64,000 bases of DNA from Tubulanus polymorphus. Lineage: Eukaryota; Nemertea; Palaeonemertea; Tubulaniformes; Tubulanidae. Shown here one piece after another: positions 1 to 10,621 of this stretch. The stretch spans positions 17,202,001 to 17,266,000 of the forward strand of contig NC_134025.1 of the NCBI RefSeq assembly GCF_964204645.1, read 5' to 3'. The position numbers and the translations under genes are program-made. Below the pieces are notes generated by a model. It was given only the letters and a program-made list of their open reading frames with translations. It was not told the origin of the DNA and did no database searches. How positions within the stretch are numbered: the first letter of the stretch is position 1; the number at the start of each line of letters is the position of its first letter.

Positions 1-226
1 TATCAAATTTTTTATTAAAATTGATTTTAGAAGTTATTCATTTATATTTTATTCATATATATGAATATTTTAAGAGTAATAGGGAATATGTTGTTTCATA
101 TCAAAGGTTGAAGGGGCGAGTGAGTAAAAAATAAAAAATAAATTCGAGTTTGCGAGAATTTATTTTTTATTTTTTATGAGCTCGACCTTTCGACCTTTGG
201 TATGAAACAACATATTCCCTATTACT
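1..226. repeat. Right terminus (TIR) of Polinton P1
   Basis: The end of a Polinton whose body lies left of the window. Bases 1-35 are the reverse complement of the sequence just inside the P2 left end (about 2504-2535). Bases 75-120 and 181-226 form a long inverted repeat (AGTAATAGGGAATATG against its complement), and the 60-base loop is itself a shorter hairpin. The terminus ends ...CTATTACT at 226, the same last bases as P2. The next six bases, TACCTG, are the likely target duplication; the other copy is outside the window. The insertion lies inside the integrase gene that follows. Confidence 0.8.
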
Positions 227-1048
227 TACCTGCATGTCAAACCGGGCAATCCATCTGGAAATGAGTAACTCGCTCGACACCGACAGCTTCCTGATGGCTT
301 TTCGACGTTTTGTTGCACGCAGAGGACGTCCGGCAGTCGTATACTCTGACAATGGCACCAATTTGAAGTCCGGAGAAAAAGAGCTGCGCCAAGCTTTACG
401 CAAATTTAACCATCAACATATCGAAGATGACATGTCTCAAAAGATGATCCAGTCGTACTTCAACCCTCCCGCCGCCAGCCACATGGGCGGCGTTTGGGAG
501 CGTCTCGTCTCTTCAAAAGATGCTTGAAGATCGTTATCGGTAAACAGATACTTGCTGATGAGGTCCTCCATACACTATTCGTTGAAGTCGAAGCTGTTTT
601 AAACTCAAGACCGATTACTCATGTCAGCAGTGACAGTGGTGTTCCGTCAGCACTCACACCCGCTCACTTCTTACTGGGAAGAGCAACACCAAACCTATCT
701 ACAGGGGTCTACACTGATGTCGACGTGCCGTACCAGCGCAGATGGAAGCAGACTCAAACGCTAGCAAACCACTTTTGGAGCCGTTGGAAAAAGGAATACG
801 TCCCAACCCTTATTGCCAGACCAAAATGGGATCGCGAAGTTAGAAACATTTGCGTTGACGATGTAGTGTTAATAGTTGATCAAGATGTACCGCGTGGTAT
901 GTGGAAGATAGGCCGAGTTATTCGTGCGTTTCCTGGCCGTGATGATGTCGTCAGATCCGCAGAAATCAAAACTGGTTCGGGAACTTACGTGCGCCCAGTA
1001 GCCAAGCTATGTGTGCTGGAAGAAGCCAAAACGCTTAAAATGAACTGA
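227..1048 (+). pseudogene. BEL/Pao retrotransposon integrase, C-terminal part
   Basis: End of a BEL/Pao polyprotein. Visible in order: the integrase core with SDNGTN and its downstream Glu region (NPPAASHMGGVWERLV), then the DUF5641-type C-terminal domain (FWSRWKKEYVPTL, GMWKIGRVIRAFPGRDD, YVRPVAKLCVLE). The 5' part is cut off by Polinton P1, and reading starts inside the core. A frameshift near 515-525 separates two overlapping frames (234-527 and 494-1048), so the copy is dead. The stop at 1046-1048 is followed by a purine-rich tract and an LTR start, the normal BEL layout. Family assignment is strong. Confidence 0.88.
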
Positions 1049-1099
1049 CTTAAACTGTTTCGTGTAACTTATTTCCTTCCGTCATTTCCGGCGGGAGGA

Positions 1100-1173
1100 T
1101 GTGAATGACGATTTGATGAATGGGTAACTCTGGATAGGATTACAGTCCTCTCTCTCATTATCGCTCGCTGTGT
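1100..1173 (+). repeat. Start of the BEL 3' LTR, interrupted by hAT
   Basis: A polypurine-type tract (GGCGGGAGGA, 1090-1099) precedes TGTGAATGACG, the expected LTR start. The LTR is cut after TGTGT (1169-1173), where the hAT element enters, and resumes at 22373. Confidence 0.65.
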
Positions 1174-1424
1174 CAGGGTTCATAGCCTCCAGGCCAGTCT
1201 TCATTTCAGGCTATTCCAGGCCATTTGAAAGGCAAATTTCAGGCCATTTTGAGAATAAAAAACGCCGCAATTGACAAAATAAAGAGTTGGTATACAATAC
1301 ACGTTATTTTTTATTAAAGTTTTATCAGAAAAATATAACTACAAAATTAAAAAACCTAACTCTAAAAACTCAATTCTTGAGAATAAAAATTCTTGTAGAA
1401 ATAATTTTCAATACTGCAATACAT

Positions 1425-2022
1425 CTATAATTTTGCATACAACTTCAAATCTCTTATTTTTATTGCCTGTTTCTCGATATCTTTCTCGAGATCTTTCAAT
1501 TCTGCTTCTTTTCTTTTAGCAGATTCTCTCATTCCCACTGACTTGTTGATGAAACTGCGCATATCAACTGCTATGTTTGTTTCAATAGCTTTCGAAGCAT
1601 ATTCGTCAGCTGAACTCTGCAAACTTATTTTGTCACACTCTAGTAATTTTCTCTTCTTTCTCATTTCATGCAAAATCTCCTCCTCATGTGCGCGCTTTAG
1701 GTCTCTTTCAGAGGATTTTTTCTGCTCAGTTTTTTTACTCAAAACTAATTTATACCTACTGTGAGCAGAACTGACATTTTGTAGTAACTGGGGAGTTAAA
1801 GGATATTTCAGAATATCACCATCAGCTTCAGCTAAAATGGAATCATTTATTGCTCTCAGTGCAATGAAAGAACTTTCCAAACTTCAATTTGCCTATTAAC
1901 TGAGAAACCGCGTTCAACGCTTGCCTGACCGTGTGATAACATGAGTAATTTCTGAAATATTGGCCATAGTTTTGAATACTTGGCTTGACGAAAACATGCA
2001 CTGTAAAAGAGATGATCTAATC
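1425..2022 (-). pseudogene. hAT-like transposase, C-terminal part
   Basis: C-terminal end of the gene whose first part lies at 20006-22018. With one CTAATC removed, the frame runs unbroken from the right flank of P2 into this block. It reads SHGQASVERGFSV at about 1890-1935, the characteristic hAT C-terminal dimerisation region. A frameshift near 1880 follows. The next 151 codons are a Lys/Glu-rich coiled coil (HEEEILHEMRKKRKLLE, DLEKDIEKQ), seen in related hAT-derived invertebrate proteins. The copy is dead because of the frameshift as well as the Polinton. Confidence 0.75.
2017..2022. other. 6-bp target site duplication of Polinton P2
   Basis: CTAATC lies immediately left of the element (2017-2022) and again immediately right of it (20006-20011). 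Six bases is the standard Polinton duplication length. Removing one copy restores the hAT reading frame. Confidence 0.95.
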
Positions 2023-2499
2023 AGTAATAGGGGTTTAGTTGGTTCAGGCCAAAGGTCGAACGGTCGAGCTCATTAAAAACAAAACATTAAAAGTAATTTA
2101 AAACTATAATATATTTTCATAACCGTGTACATTTTATATTAAAACTAAATATTTATTCTAAGATATTAATAATTTAAATTTAAAAAGCATATTGTATTAA
2201 ATCAATTGGTCGCTACCGCTCCGCTCCGCGACCAATTGATTTATTTACAATACACACATTCATATAATTAAATATATTCAAATAATAATAATTATTCTAT
2301 TATTCAACTGAAATACACACGGTTATGAAAATATATTATAGTTTTGAATTACTTTTAATATTTGTTATTAATGAACTCGACCATTCAACCTTTAACTGAA
2401 ACCAATTAAACCCCTATTACTCTTAAAATATTATTAAAGTGTGATTGAAATAATGCATAGCTGTTTATACTAGAACATGATTCTATTTGAGCCTATATA
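2023..2499. repeat. Left TIR of P2, itself a foldback
   Basis: Matches the reverse complement of 19525-20005 almost base for base, down to GAGCCTATATA at about 2489-2499. Inside it, 2023-2130 and about 2311-2418 are inverted copies of each other (AGTAATAGGGGTTTAG against CTAAACCCC-type complement, CATAACCGTGT against ACACGGTTATG). The centre carries a second hairpin, AAATCAATTGGTCGC against its complement, with a GC-rich CCGCTCCGCTCC loop. Each genome end could therefore fold on its own. Confidence 0.92.
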
Positions 2500-2545
2500 T
2501 CATTGAACTTCTAAAATCAATTTTAATAAAAAATTTAGTATTAAA

Positions 2546-5500
2546 ATGGAAGCAAATAAGTACTACTGCCCAACATGTAATATCAACATAGATAAATCCC
2601 AAAAAGCAAGACACAATAAAACTAAAACACATTTAGAGAATAAATTGAAACTAGAATATAAAGATGATATATTAGAAACTAAATTAGATGAATTAAAGAA
2701 TGAGAAAGAAACATATAAATGTGATACATGTAATCAATCATTCAGTGATAAAAGATATTATAAAGAACATTTAAAATCTAAAAGTCATATTAGAAATATG
2801 AATAATGATATTTTAGGTGAAGATTATTTTGATGAAGATAATGATAAGAAACAGAAGACAATTAAAAGCATAAAAAATAAATTAAACAATAAAAGACCAT
2901 ACATGGAAGATGTAAGAAAATATATTAATTTATTGGATAATAAAAAAGATATAGAGATAACCGAAGCATTTAAAAGTGATATTGGCCCAGCAGCTATTGA
3001 GTTTAAATTTCATAAAGGTAAAACATTAGAAGAAAATAAAAAACATTTAGAAAATATGAAAGAAATAATAAAAATAATAACTGATGTTGAATATCCTAAA
3101 ATAAGTATATCTTCTAAAGTTAAATTCATAAAATCTGAAAAATAAACCAATATATAATATAAATTCTCATTCACAACATATTATATATAAACAACATATA
3201 GATGATAAATTAGATAAATGTTATAATGAAGTAAAGACTAAAATAGAAGAGAAATATTTTGAAGGATCTGGTTTAATATTTGATGAAATAATATTTATGA
3301 CTTTACATGTTTATAACACAAAATATAATAAGTTAACTAAATCAAAACCAATCGATGAAAATAATGTATCATATTATAAAGAACCAGATATTAAAGCATC
3401 GAGTTATATTAAACTACCATTTAAAACTAATGCTGTAATAAATGTACAAAATGAAGATGATAAATGTTTTCTATGGGCTATAATAAGTTGTTTACACCCA
3501 GTTGAAGATTATAATAAACATACTTATAGATTAACAAATTATAAACAATTTGAAAATAATTATAAGATAGATAAGTATCCTGTTATAATTAAAAACATCC
3601 CAAAGATAGAAAGAGATAATAATTTAAGAATAAATGTATTTGATTTAATCAAATTACCAAATACAAAAAGTAATAATATAAAACATTATACATTAGATCC
3701 TTTAAATCTATCAAAAGATTATGATTCAAATGGTGTTATAGATATATTATATTATGAGAATCATTATATGTGGATTAAAAGAATTGATTCATTTTTTAAA
3801 TCAGAAAATGATTTTGATAATAAAATATATATATATGTAGAAAATGTTTACATAAATTCAGAACTGAAAGTGCATTATTAAATCATAAACAATTATGTGA
3901 AAATCATGATTATTGTAAATTAGTTTTACCAAATGAAAAAGATAAAATATTAGAATTCAAAAAATATGATTACAAAAATAAAGTACCATTTGTTATATAT
4001 GGAGATTTTGAATCATTAAATAAAGAACTAACTGATCAAGATAGAAAAGAAATATATTATAAAAGAAAGAAATTAAATTCTAATGAAAATGATTTTTCAG
4101 ATGAACCACCAAAAACAAATACTATTAAAAAGATTCATCAATCAGCCGCTGCTTTCGGGTTATATATAAAATCTGATTATCCAGAACTAATTGAAAGTGA
4201 AAATTATCATTACAGAAATGAAAATGTTATCAATCATTTTTGTGACTTATTAATTGAATATGAAATAAGATTTAATAAATTATTGAATACAAATATAGAA
4301 ATTATAATGACAGAAGAAGATAAAGAAGCATTTGAGTTTGCAGATAAATGTTATTATTGTGAAAAGATATTTAATTATAAAGATAAAAAAGTAAGAGACC
4401 ATGATCATTTGAATGGAAAGTTTAGAGGCGCTGCACATGAGAATTGTAACTTACAAGCTAAGAAAATTAACTTTTTACCAGTTATATTTCATAATCCATC
4501 AGGATATGATGCACATTTATTCATCAAACAGTTATGCCATAAAATAGAAGAAATTAATAATGAAATAGAAAGATTAAATTCAAATAGATCAAAAGATAAA
4601 ATACCAACTTATAAATTTAGAATGTTAGCTAAAACATCTGAGAATTATATATCATTCCAATTTGGTTGCCTAAGATTTATAGATTCATATAGATTTTTAA
4701 ATAGTTCATTGGATAACTTATCAAAATCATTACTTGATGATGAATTAAAGATATTAAAAGAATATTACCCAAATATTGATGATTTTCAATTAATGAGATA
4801 TAAAGGAGCGATTCCATATTCATTTTATAAATCACATAATGATTTTAATATAACTGAACTTTAAAAGGAACAATTTTATAATGAATTAAAAAATTAATAT
4901 GTTAAAGATGAAGTCTATAATAGAACATTGAATATTTGGAATCATTTCAAAATGAAAAATCATGGGCAATTAGTAGATTTATATTTGAAATCAGATGTAT
5001 TATTATTAACCGATATATTCGAAAGGTTTAGAGATGTAAACCTAAAATATTTTGACATTGATCCTTGTCATTGTTATTCAAGTCCAGGATTAACACGGGA
5101 TTGTGGATTAAAATTTACAGATATAAAAATGGATTTGTTAACAAATATAGATCAATTACTATTATTTGAAAAATCTATAAGAGGAGGAGTTTCATGTGTA
5201 TTAGATGATAGATATTTCAATGTAAATGATAACCCCGGATATAAGTTATTATATATAGATGCAAATAATTTGTATGGTTGGGCAATGATGGAACCACAAC
5301 CTTATGGAGTATTTGAAATAACTGAAGTTTTACAGAATGAAAATAATGATAAATTTGTTTGGAAGAAAAGAATTCTAGATATTGCAGATGATTCAGATAC
5401 TGGTTACTTCTTTGTTGTAGATTTAGAATATCCTGAAGATAAAAAATTTAAATCTAGAAATCTAGCTTACTGCCCCGAACATAAAACCGTAACTCATGAA

Positions 5501-6585
5501 GAGTTATCAAATTACCAAAAAAGAATTAAACCCGAAAATCATATTCATACAGAAAAGTTAATGGTAACTCAAGAAGATAAATATAATTATGTAGTACATT
5601 ATAGAATGTTAAAGTTTTATTTGAATCAAGGAATGATTATAAAAAAAGTACATAGATATATTTCATTCAGCCAATCTAAGTGGTTAGAAAAATATATAGA
5701 TTTTAACACCAAACAGAGAACTGAAGCTAAAACTGATTTCGAGAAAGATTTTTTCAAGTTAATGAATAATGCATTCTATGGTAAGACTTGTGAAAATATT
5801 AGAAATAGAAATGATATTGAGTTAGTTAGTAATGGTAAAAGAATTAGACATTTACAATCATATCCTAAGTTTTTAGGTAACAGAATATTTGATGAAAATT
5901 TAGCTGCAGTTAAAATGAGAAGAACATCAATGAAAATTAATAAACCAATCTATGTTGGCGCTTCAGTTTTAGAATTATCAAAATTACTAATGTATGAATT
6001 CTATTATAATGTATTACAACCACTTTTTGGAGAAAAACACATAGAAATATTATATTTTGATACTGACAGTTACATATTAAAGATAAAAACATAACTGATG
6101 ATTTAAAAACATTAAAACATCATTTTGATTTCAGTAACTATCCTAAAGATCATGAATTGTTTAGCAATGATAATAAAAAAGTTCCAGGGAAGTTTAAGGA
6201 TGAATTAGGTGGTGAAGAAATGATAGAGTTCATAGGTATTAGATCTAAAATGTATTCATATAAAACTAAAGAACATGAAGCTAAAAAGTTAAAAGGAATA
6301 ACCAAAAGTGTAGTAGAAAAGAATATTCATTTCAAAGATTACATCAATTGTATATTCAATGAAGAAGTTAGAAAACATAAGATGAGATGTTTAAGATCTG
6401 AAGATCATGAAATGTTTATTGAAGAGATAGAGAAGATAAGTTTGAATCCATTTGATGATAAAAGATATATTTTAGATGATGGAATTCATTCAGTTGCTTA
6501 TGGTTGTAATTTAGATGAATACTTAAAATTTAAAAGAGAAGAAACAAAAGAGAACGAAATAATGAAAAGAATTCTAACGTGTTAA
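2546..6585 (+). pseudogene. POLB: Protein-primed DNA polymerase B of P2 (broken)
   Basis: Would replicate the linear element. In order: two C2H2-like fingers (CPTC near 2570, CDTC near 2717); a region with CFLWA (~3464) and HYMWI (~3765) that looks like a cysteine-protease-type Cys/His pair; exonuclease motif GDFES (~4002); an endonuclease VII-like insert (CYYCEKIF, RDHDHLNGKFRGAAHENC, 4345-4460); NPSGYDAHLF (~4492); palm motifs DANNLYGWAM (~5258), NNAFYGKTCEN (~5761) and YFDTDS (6053-6070). Frame breaks: an A-run near 3140, a TA repeat near 3836, in-frame TAA at 4862-4864 and near 4896, and a short deletion near 6085. There is no intein here. Dead as it stands; all domains are recognisable. 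Confidence 0.9.
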
Positions 6586-6614
6586 TCAAATTTTAATAAA
6601 AATATGTATTATAA

Positions 6615-6968
6615 ATGGAGAGTAAACAAACACACAGTGAGAACAACAAATTATTTCTAGATAGAATAAAAGATATCACAAATGTAAAATCTGTAGATTA
6701 TAAATTCAAAAAGTTAACAGAATTAACAATCCATAAGAAATATCTTATTACAAATATTGATACAGTTACTAATAACTATGGAGATAAATTAGTTATACAC
6801 TTAGAATATGAAGGATTAAAAGGAAATACATATAAATTCAGAACATATTTACCGGATAGATTTTATAGATTATCAAGTGAAGATTTAGAAGAATTATGTT
6901 CTGGAGATTTCTATTTCGTATACAAAAGTAAGAATGAAAAAGGGCATCATGAAATAGATTTCGAATAA
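6615..6968 (+). CDS. Conserved 117-aa Polinton protein, unknown function
   Basis: Thirty bases after PolB, starting at TATAAATGG. It is charged and soluble, with no membrane segment. The C-terminal half (FRTYLPDRFYRLSSEDLEE, then GHHEIDFE) is shared with a broken copy at 38763-38897 (FKVFLPDKWVSLSIEELKD, GHHDLEIVD), so this is a real, conserved family. The beta-rich look and small size would fit a nucleic-acid-binding accessory to PolB, but that is a guess. The ORF is intact. Confidence 0.7.
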   Translation: MESKQTHSENNKLFLDRIKDITNVKSVDYKFKKLTELTIHKKYLITNIDTVTNNYGDKLVIHLEYEGLKGNTYKFRTYLPDRFYRLSSEDLEELCSGDFYFVYKSKNEKGHHEIDFE

Positions 6969-6985
6969 GAAAATATGTAAAATAA

Positions 6986-7741
6986 ATGGTAGAATTAAAA
7001 GAATACAGAATATTTGTTGATTCAAGAAAACTTACTAATTATAAATCTCATAATTTACTAATACAATTAGATAGAGAATTCAAGAATTGTGTTGATTTAA
7101 AATTAGTTAATATAAGTTTATGTAATTCTTTTCATAATATATCGAATGAAAGTCTTGATCATTTAGCTTTTAAAATTTATGTTAGAAATTTGAATAAATG
7201 GTTTCATCTTTATCTAAAACCAGGATTATATAATTTAGAAACATTAGCGCAAGAAATTAATAAAAGAGCTCGTTTAAAAATGGGTGCAGCTGCTAGATTT
7301 GAAATTAGATTTATTAAAAGTGATAGTTCTAATAAAATAAGAATAAAGTTAACTAATGAACAACATAGATTTCTAGTAAGAAAACCTTTAGCTAAACTGT
7401 TTGGAATTATTCCGGATAGACATTATTCAAGTATTGAAACTTATACAAATATAATGACTTTTACACACTTTTATATTTATTGCAATTTAATTAATCCTAC
7501 AAAAACATTTGAAGCAACTAAAGATACAATTTGTAATTCTAGTATATTAAATATTTTACCATTAAAAAATGTTAAACAATTTGGAACGCAAATAAATTAT
7601 AATTTAGCTGAATGTGATTTTAAACCTTGTATTCCACATTTCAATAATTTTGAATTAGAAATAAGAAATCATAATGGATATTTAATTGATTTAAATAACT
7701 TTCCTGTGATATATGAATTAGTTATAAGATGTAAAGAGTAA
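6986..7741 (+). CDS. Probable minor capsid (penton-type) protein
   Basis: 251 aa, intact, starting at AATAAATGG 17 bases after the previous gene. The pattern of an N-terminal strand (EYRIFVDSRKL), then a hydrophobic strand region (NCVDLKLVNISLC), then the turn KPGLYNLETLAQEIN resembles single jelly-roll minor capsid proteins of Polintons, where a proline-glycine turn precedes a helix with an EIN ending. There is no signal peptide or TM segment. A truncated homologue lies at 29263-30024 in P3. The family call rests on pattern and position next to other virion genes; a structure prediction would settle it. Confidence 0.6.
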   Translation: MVELKEYRIFVDSRKLTNYKSHNLLIQLDREFKNCVDLKLVNISLCNSFHNISNESLDHLAFKIYVRNLNKWFHLYLKPGLYNLETLAQEINKRARLKMGAAARFEIRFIKSDSSNKIRIKLTNEQHRFLVRKPLAKLFGIIPDRHYSSIETYTNIMTFTHFYIYCNLINPTKTFEATKDTICNSSILNILPLKNVKQFGTQINYNLAECDFKPCIPHFNNFELEIRNHNGYLIDLNNFPVIYELVIRCKE

Positions 7742-7757
7742 TTTTTTCACTATATAA

Positions 7758-8073
7758 ATTAATATAACTGTTGGACCGAGTATATGTTTTGGATTTGATT
7801 TTAAACGTGAGAAAGAAATGAAATTTAACGTTAATGATGTAATTACACAACAACAACAACAATAGATAAAGAAACTTTAAATGTAGAAAAGATTACTAAT
7901 TTAATTAGAGAATCTTTAAGATTTTATGAATTAGATGAAGATTTTATCATCGTTGATATTAAAAAATAATAATTGAAATATATACAAATGAAACTAGTAA
8001 TGAAATAAATGTTGAATTAATCGTAAATAAGTTAACTAAATATTTTGATGATAGTAATTTTTTTGATAAATAA
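7758..8073 (+). pseudogene. Degraded copy of the 119-aa P3 gene
   Basis: Homologous to the intact gene at 30041-30400. The start codon has become ATT (7758-7760), and part of the middle is lost at a CAACAACAACAACAA tract near 7848, followed by TAG and frameshifts. It keeps the conserved beginning (GPSICFGFDFK) and ends just before the next ATG. No function can be given. Confidence 0.7.
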
Positions 8074-8295
8074 ATGAGTGATAATAAGTGGATAATAACT
8101 GGATTATATAATGCAGCATTACTATCAGTTGGAACTGTTGGTCATTCAATGGTATTAAAAAAAGTATTCAAAATGGGAAGTGTTAATGTTGATAGATTTG
8201 ATATAAATGATATTCTAAAATTAACATTAGCAGTTACTTTATCTAATTTAACTATTGATTATTTGGAAAAACAAAAATATATTCCTCCCATATGA
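8074..8295 (+). CDS. 73-aa small membrane protein
   Basis: The start ATG follows the TAA of the preceding gene directly (GATAAATAAATGAG). Two hydrophobic stretches (YNAALLSVGTVGHSMVL and ILKLTLAVTLSNLTI) surround a short positive loop, consistent with one or two membrane segments. It is almost identical to 30401-30622 in P3, while neighbouring genes decayed, which argues that this was a selected gene. Position beside capsid genes suggests a virion membrane or scaffolding role, by inference only. Confidence 0.7.
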   Translation: MSDNKWIITGLYNAALLSVGTVGHSMVLKKVFKMGSVNVDRFDINDILKLTLAVTLSNLTIDYLEKQKYIPPI

Positions 8296-8319
8296 ATGCG
8301 TAATATTTTTGCTAAATAA

Positions 8320-8742
8320 ATGGCTTCTGCAATTATAACTATTATAGGATCGGTAATTGTTAACGCTTTAGCATTTACTGGTGGCGGTTATTTATTTAAA
8401 CATATTGATAAAAATAGTTCATTAGGAGAACAAAGAAGACATAACTTAGCATTAGAGAAATACAATAAAGCAGCAGAAGAATATAGAGAAAAGAGGCAAA
8501 ACTATATGGATTATATTAACAAAGAATTATATGATCAGAAGATTTCACATAGAGATTTTCAATCAGTTGATGATGCAATGAGTTTATATAACGCGGTAAC
8601 CAATAAAGAAAAATTACATCTATACAAACCTAAATTATCAGATTATTATACCCCAAGTAATGAACAGAAGAAATATGAAATAATTTGGATTTTAGGCGGA
8701 ACTGTTATTGTTATATTTGTTGCTTATAAGTTTACTAATTAA
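8320..8742 (+). CDS. 140-aa protein with two terminal TM segments
   Basis: Starts at CTAAATAAATGG. There is an N-terminal hydrophobic segment (SAIITIIGSVIVNALAFTGG), a charged helical middle rich in Glu, Lys, Arg and Tyr (EKYNKAAEEYREKRQNYMDY), and a C-terminal TM segment (IIWILGGTVIVIFVAYKF). Intact; nearly identical to 30647-31069. Function unknown; probably membrane-anchored at both ends. Confidence 0.72.
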   Translation: MASAIITIIGSVIVNALAFTGGGYLFKHIDKNSSLGEQRRHNLALEKYNKAAEEYREKRQNYMDYINKELYDQKISHRDFQSVDDAMSLYNAVTNKEKLHLYKPKLSDYYTPSNEQKKYEIIWILGGTVIVIFVAYKFTN

Positions 8743-8767
8743 TTATTTATTATTTTTTGTTAAATAA

Positions 8768-9200
8768 ATGGATGATAAAGTTGATAATATTGATGTTATT
8801 CCTCATGATATAAATAAAACTAAATTAAAAACATATTTAGAAAAACAAATATTAGAATTTAAGTGACTTAAAGATAAAAAAGAAAAAATATTTAAAAAGT
8901 AAAATTATATATTATTTGATTATAAGTGGTTCGGTTACAATTAGTTCTGTAATAACATTTCTAGCAATATTCAGCCCATTAACACCTTTAGCTATATCAA
9001 TTGGTGTGTTAGGTTTAAGTTCAAGTGTTTTAACTGGTATAAGTTCAAAATTAAATATAAAAAGTAATAAAGAAAAAATTAAAACTAATATAAAAGAAAT
9101 TAATAAATTGAAGAATACACTAGATTATATAATAAGTTTGAATGGCCATATAACAGTTGAAGAACAAGATAAATTATTAAAAGAATTAATAAATTATTAA
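8768..9200 (+). pseudogene. 144-aa membrane protein gene, frameshifted
   Basis: Copy of the intact gene at 31090-31524. A two-base loss near 8861 creates TGA and shifts the frame; the C-terminal two-thirds stays open (8916-9200). The C-terminal part carries a long hydrophobic hairpin (VTISSVITFLAIFSPLTPLA and ISIGVLGLSSSVLTG) followed by a Lys-rich coil. Starts at TTAAATAAATGG. Confidence 0.72.
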
Positions 9201-9216
9201 TTTTTTAATTATATAA

Positions 9217-10605
9217 ATGGTAGATAGTTTTCCAAAAGCTTTCCAATATAATAAATCAATTAAATATAATATTCCAGCAATAGATTTTAATAAAGATATT
9301 ACATATAGAAATGAAGTTTTAGATTCATTAACTAATTTAGAAATTTATGTTACTGAAACTAATAATTTTAATGCAAAGATGGAAAATATATTTCATGTAT
9401 ATTTAATTAATTTTAAGAAATTGAAAGATGAAAAACAATGGTTATTAAAATCTAATATGAAGTATTGGCAGAACCAATTAAATTTTGCTGTTTATTGTGC
9501 AACAACAGGTTGTGGAATTAGTTGGAATGATCATTTGAATAATTCTAAATATAAATTAATTCAAAGTTTATTTAGATTTCATACATACTTTCAAATCAGA
9601 ATAATATTAAATGAATTAGAGTGCGCTTTACCAGGATCTAGATATTTTAAAGAATTAGATAATAATATTAATTTATCAAAGTTTTATAAAATTTGTAATG
9701 AATTTAATATAGATATAAATAATTCTGATTTTAGAACAAAAATTGGAACAATAAGATCACTTCCTTGCCCTAAAAAGATTGCAGAATATTGTGCACTTCC
9801 CATACCATCTAATAGTTTTTATAATATCTATAGTAATAAATTAGGTTATGGTAAAATAGAAACAAAGGATTTAGAAACATTAAATTTCAATAAATTACCG
9901 ACATTTTATGATAATTTAAAACAAGAAAACAATAATGGTTGGGTTTATTTCATTTTAGAAAATAATGAAGGTTTTACAAAATCAGGTATACAAAGAATAA
10001 ATCAATCTATTAGAACTTATTTGATATGTATTTTAGGTGCGCAAGTTGAAACAAGATCCCCGATAATTGGAAATTTGAATACATCATTTGATACACAGAA
10101 ACAATTCAAAGTATTATTTGAAGATTCCATTCATAATGATAAAAATAGATCGATTCCAGAAAACATTGTAAGATATCAAAATTATTTAGATAAATCACAT
10201 ATTAGATTAAATTATTGTATAGGCCCTAATCTATTTATTATTTCCAATGATTTAGTATTAAAGATGGGAAATATAATTGGTTATAATAATCTAATTAAGA
10301 CTGCAACAATAAATAATAAGTTTGGATTAAATGATATAAATAAAAAGATTATTACTGCTCCAAAACTAATGGAAGGTGAAAAAATTAAAAAACACATTCA
10401 ATCAACAGAAACTAAAACTAAGAATATTAAATTAAATAATGATTCTAAAATAAAAGATTACAATACATCAGAAAATATTAAAACTGATAATATTCAACAT
10501 GATATAATTAAACTAAATGATGATAATAAATCCCATGAAAATACTAAATTAGCTATAACTTGTATAGGAATTGTAATCGGAGGAATATTATATTTTAAAT
10601 TTTAA
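9217..10605 (+). CDS. 462-aa tail-anchored Polinton protein
   Basis: Intact ORF starting at TTATATAAATGG. A long soluble region with conserved cysteines (CATTGCGISW near residue 95) is followed by a low-complexity Lys/Asn/Asp-rich linker of about 70 residues and a final TM segment (AITCIGIVIGGILYF) with only three residues after it, i.e. a C-terminal anchor. No signal peptide. A homologue lies at 31540-32970. I do not recognise a named family. Large size, membrane anchor and location among capsid genes suggest a virion or envelope-associated protein, which is inference. Confidence 0.72.
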   Translation: MVDSFPKAFQYNKSIKYNIPAIDFNKDITYRNEVLDSLTNLEIYVTETNNFNAKMENIFHVYLINFKKLKDEKQWLLKSNMKYWQNQLNFAVYCATTGCGISWNDHLNNSKYKLIQSLFRFHTYFQIRIILNELECALPGSRYFKELDNNINLSKFYKICNEFNIDINNSDFRTKIGTIRSLPCPKKIAEYCALPIPSNSFYNIYSNKLGYGKIETKDLETLNFNKLPTFYDNLKQENNNGWVYFILENNEGFTKSGIQRINQSIRTYLICILGAQVETRSPIIGNLNTSFDTQKQFKVLFEDSIHNDKNRSIPENIVRYQNYLDKSHIRLNYCIGPNLFIISNDLVLKMGNIIGYNNLIKTATINNKFGLNDINKKIITAPKLMEGEKIKKHIQSTETKTKNIKLNNDSKIKDYNTSENIKTDNIQHDIIKLNDDNKSHENTKLAITCIGIVIGGILYFKF

Positions 10606-10621
10606 TTTTTGTATTATGTAA

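Noticed and set aside
1-60. P1 and P2 as one long element around the BEL fragment
   Set aside because: P1 ends at 226 with its own terminus, and P2 has its own perfect CTAATC duplication.
4862-4898. In-frame TAA codons as reassigned sense codons
   Set aside because: TAA also ends intact genes correctly, TAG and TGA interruptions occur too, and homologues have ordinary codons at these places; decay is simpler.
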